Below, one piece after another: positions 6,069-6,649 of a stretch of 6,649 bases of DNA. This DNA is from a bacterium SM23_31. Lineage in GTDB: Bacteria; SM23-31. Every line of letters starts with the position of its first letter. The first letter of the stretch is position 1. The notes under the pieces were generated by a model that did not search any database, was not told where the DNA came from, and saw only the letters and a list, made by a program, of their open reading frames with translations. Location: contig LJUD01000182.1 in assembly GCA_001304035.1 (NCBI GenBank), positions 1-6,649 on the forward strand, in the 5' to 3' direction. Position numbers and translations under genes: made by a program.

Positions 6069-6096
6069 TCCGCTTTTGGCGGAAAAGTTCCGCTTT
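6069..6096. other. Overlapping, mutually exclusive hairpins with a direct repeat
   Basis: GCGGAA (6079-6084) pairs perfectly with TTCCGC (6088-6093) around three bases. Alternatively CCGC (6070-6073) pairs with GCGG (6079-6082). Both use the same central GCGG, so only one can form. The outer arms are a direct repeat, TCCGCTTT (6069-6076 and 6089-6096). It lies about 100 bases after the antiporter stop and could be part of a terminator, an attenuator or a protein-binding site; no T run follows on either strand. Confidence 0.4.
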
Positions 6097-6195
6097 ATAG
6101 ACCACTATCAATAAGTAAAATGTCAACTGAAATTTTTGTATTATGTACTATTGTATTTTGAATGGCAAAAGGTTTTAATGTGACGATGCAATTTA

Positions 6196-6648
6196 CTAAA
6201 AAATACCCAAAATAAATACAAAAATCGTGACTATTATAAACGTTGGTATCAGGATTAATCCGGACCAAACCATATATCCTAAAAATGAGGGCATTTTAGT
6301 CCCGGACTCATCAGCTATTGCCTTTACTAAGAAATTCGGTCCGTTACCGATATAGGTATTCGCACCCATAAATACAGCGCCAAGTGAAATTGCTTTCAAC
6401 ATAACGGCAGTAACTCCTGTATTTGCTACTACCTGCCCAGCCAAATGCATTCCCTGAGCTAACGAAAAGAAGGTCAGGTAGGTCGGGGCATTGTCCAGAA
6501 AAGATGACAATATACCTGTAAACCAAAAAATCATCCAGGGTTCATTCAATCCCTTCTCGGCAAAAGCCGAACCATGTGTTTTTAGATACACCAGCGTAGG
6601 CATCATGGTCAGGAATATTCCGACAAAGAGAAAAGCCACCTCTATAAC
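6196..6648 (-). CDS. Sodium:proton antiporter (NhaD/ArsB-like), C-terminal part (start outside the window)
   Basis: This is an inner-membrane secondary transporter of the ion-transporter superfamily, predicted to exchange sodium for protons. Only the last 150 residues are present; family members usually have 400-500 residues. The frame is open to the right edge, so the GTG at 6639 is not the true start. Visible motifs are GILSSFLDNAPTYLTFF (about 45-61), whose Ser-x-x-Asp-Asn-Ala-Pro resembles the conserved discontinuous-helix motif of NhaD proteins, and GANTYIGNGPNFLVKAIA (about 95-112), the matching second half-motif. Several hydrophobic helices surround them, and the protein ends in a strongly hydrophobic helix after MVWSG. 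The gene precedes sdhA on the same strand but a 361-base spacer separates them, so an operon is not assumed. The exact ion is inferred from the family. The ArsB-like fold overlap means that other anions cannot be excluded, but the motifs favour Na+/H+. Confidence 0.88.
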   Translation of the reverse strand, partial: VIEVAFLFVGIFLTMMPTLVYLKTHGSAFAEKGLNEPWMIFWFTGILSSFLDNAPTYLTFFSLAQGMHLAGQVVANTGVTAVMLKAISLGAVFMGANTYIGNGPNFLVKAIADESGTKMPSFLGYMVWSGLILIPTFIIVTIFVFILGIF

Positions 6649-6649
6649 C

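Larger units (their letters stand above)
5835..6195. other. 361-base spacer: presumed control region of the sdh operon
   Basis: No gene is visible on either strand between the antiporter stop and the sdhA start. The spacer holds the sdhA ribosome binding site (GAGG, 5845-5842 on minus), an inverted repeat GGCGG/CCGCC (5900-5904 and 5918-5922), a perfect 14-bp palindrome, a 9-bp tandem repeat, a weak promoter and a pair of overlapping hairpins, most listed separately. No clear T-run terminator for the antiporter gene is seen, so part of the sdh transcription could come from further upstream. Confidence 0.5.

Overview
The window looks like ordinary chromosomal DNA from a respiring, non-model bacterium with a moderately AT-rich genome. 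I see no mobile element, tRNA, rRNA or CRISPR array. The combination of genes hints at an uncultured or deep-branching Gram-negative phylum: a four-gene succinate dehydrogenase/fumarate reductase operon with two histidine-rich cytochrome b anchors, an acyl-CoA dehydrogenase, and a large sodium:proton antiporter. This is inference only, and I cannot name a genus or phylum with confidence.

Left half, plus strand. The C-terminal part of an acyl-CoA dehydrogenase enters from the left edge and stops at 356. An AT-rich spacer follows, carrying a good sigma70-type promoter (384-412). Next is a metallo-beta-lactamase-fold hydrolase (589-1551) that starts at TTG and has Asn in place of the second His of the HxHxDH metal motif. 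A second spacer leads to a small unrecognised four-helix membrane protein (1796-2233).

Middle and right, minus strand. A perfect 10-bp hairpin (2351-2377) lies between the two convergent gene sets. The succinate dehydrogenase operon runs from right to left as sdhA-sdhC-sdhD-sdhB (5834 to 2430). Its genes are packed within 10-13 bases of each other, each with its own ribosome binding site, often overlapping the previous stop. All FAD, iron-sulphur and heme-binding signatures are present. The four candidate heme-ligand histidines suggest a two-heme (type A) quinone-reactive enzyme. Upstream of sdhA is a 361-bp spacer with a perfect 14-bp palindrome, a 9-bp tandem repeat and two mutually exclusive hairpins; this is the likely control region. 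The 3' part of a NhaD-like sodium:proton antiporter gene lies at the right edge.

The acyl-CoA dehydrogenase (fatty-acid or branched-chain oxidation), succinate dehydrogenase (TCA cycle to quinone pool) and the antiporter (sodium/proton gradients) fit a respiratory, fatty-acid-using lifestyle, but nothing shows that they are regulated together. I do not see a convincing new multi-gene system. The observations most worth a second look are the altered metal site of the hydrolase, the missing glutamate of the acyl-CoA dehydrogenase, and the palindrome and repeats in front of sdhA.
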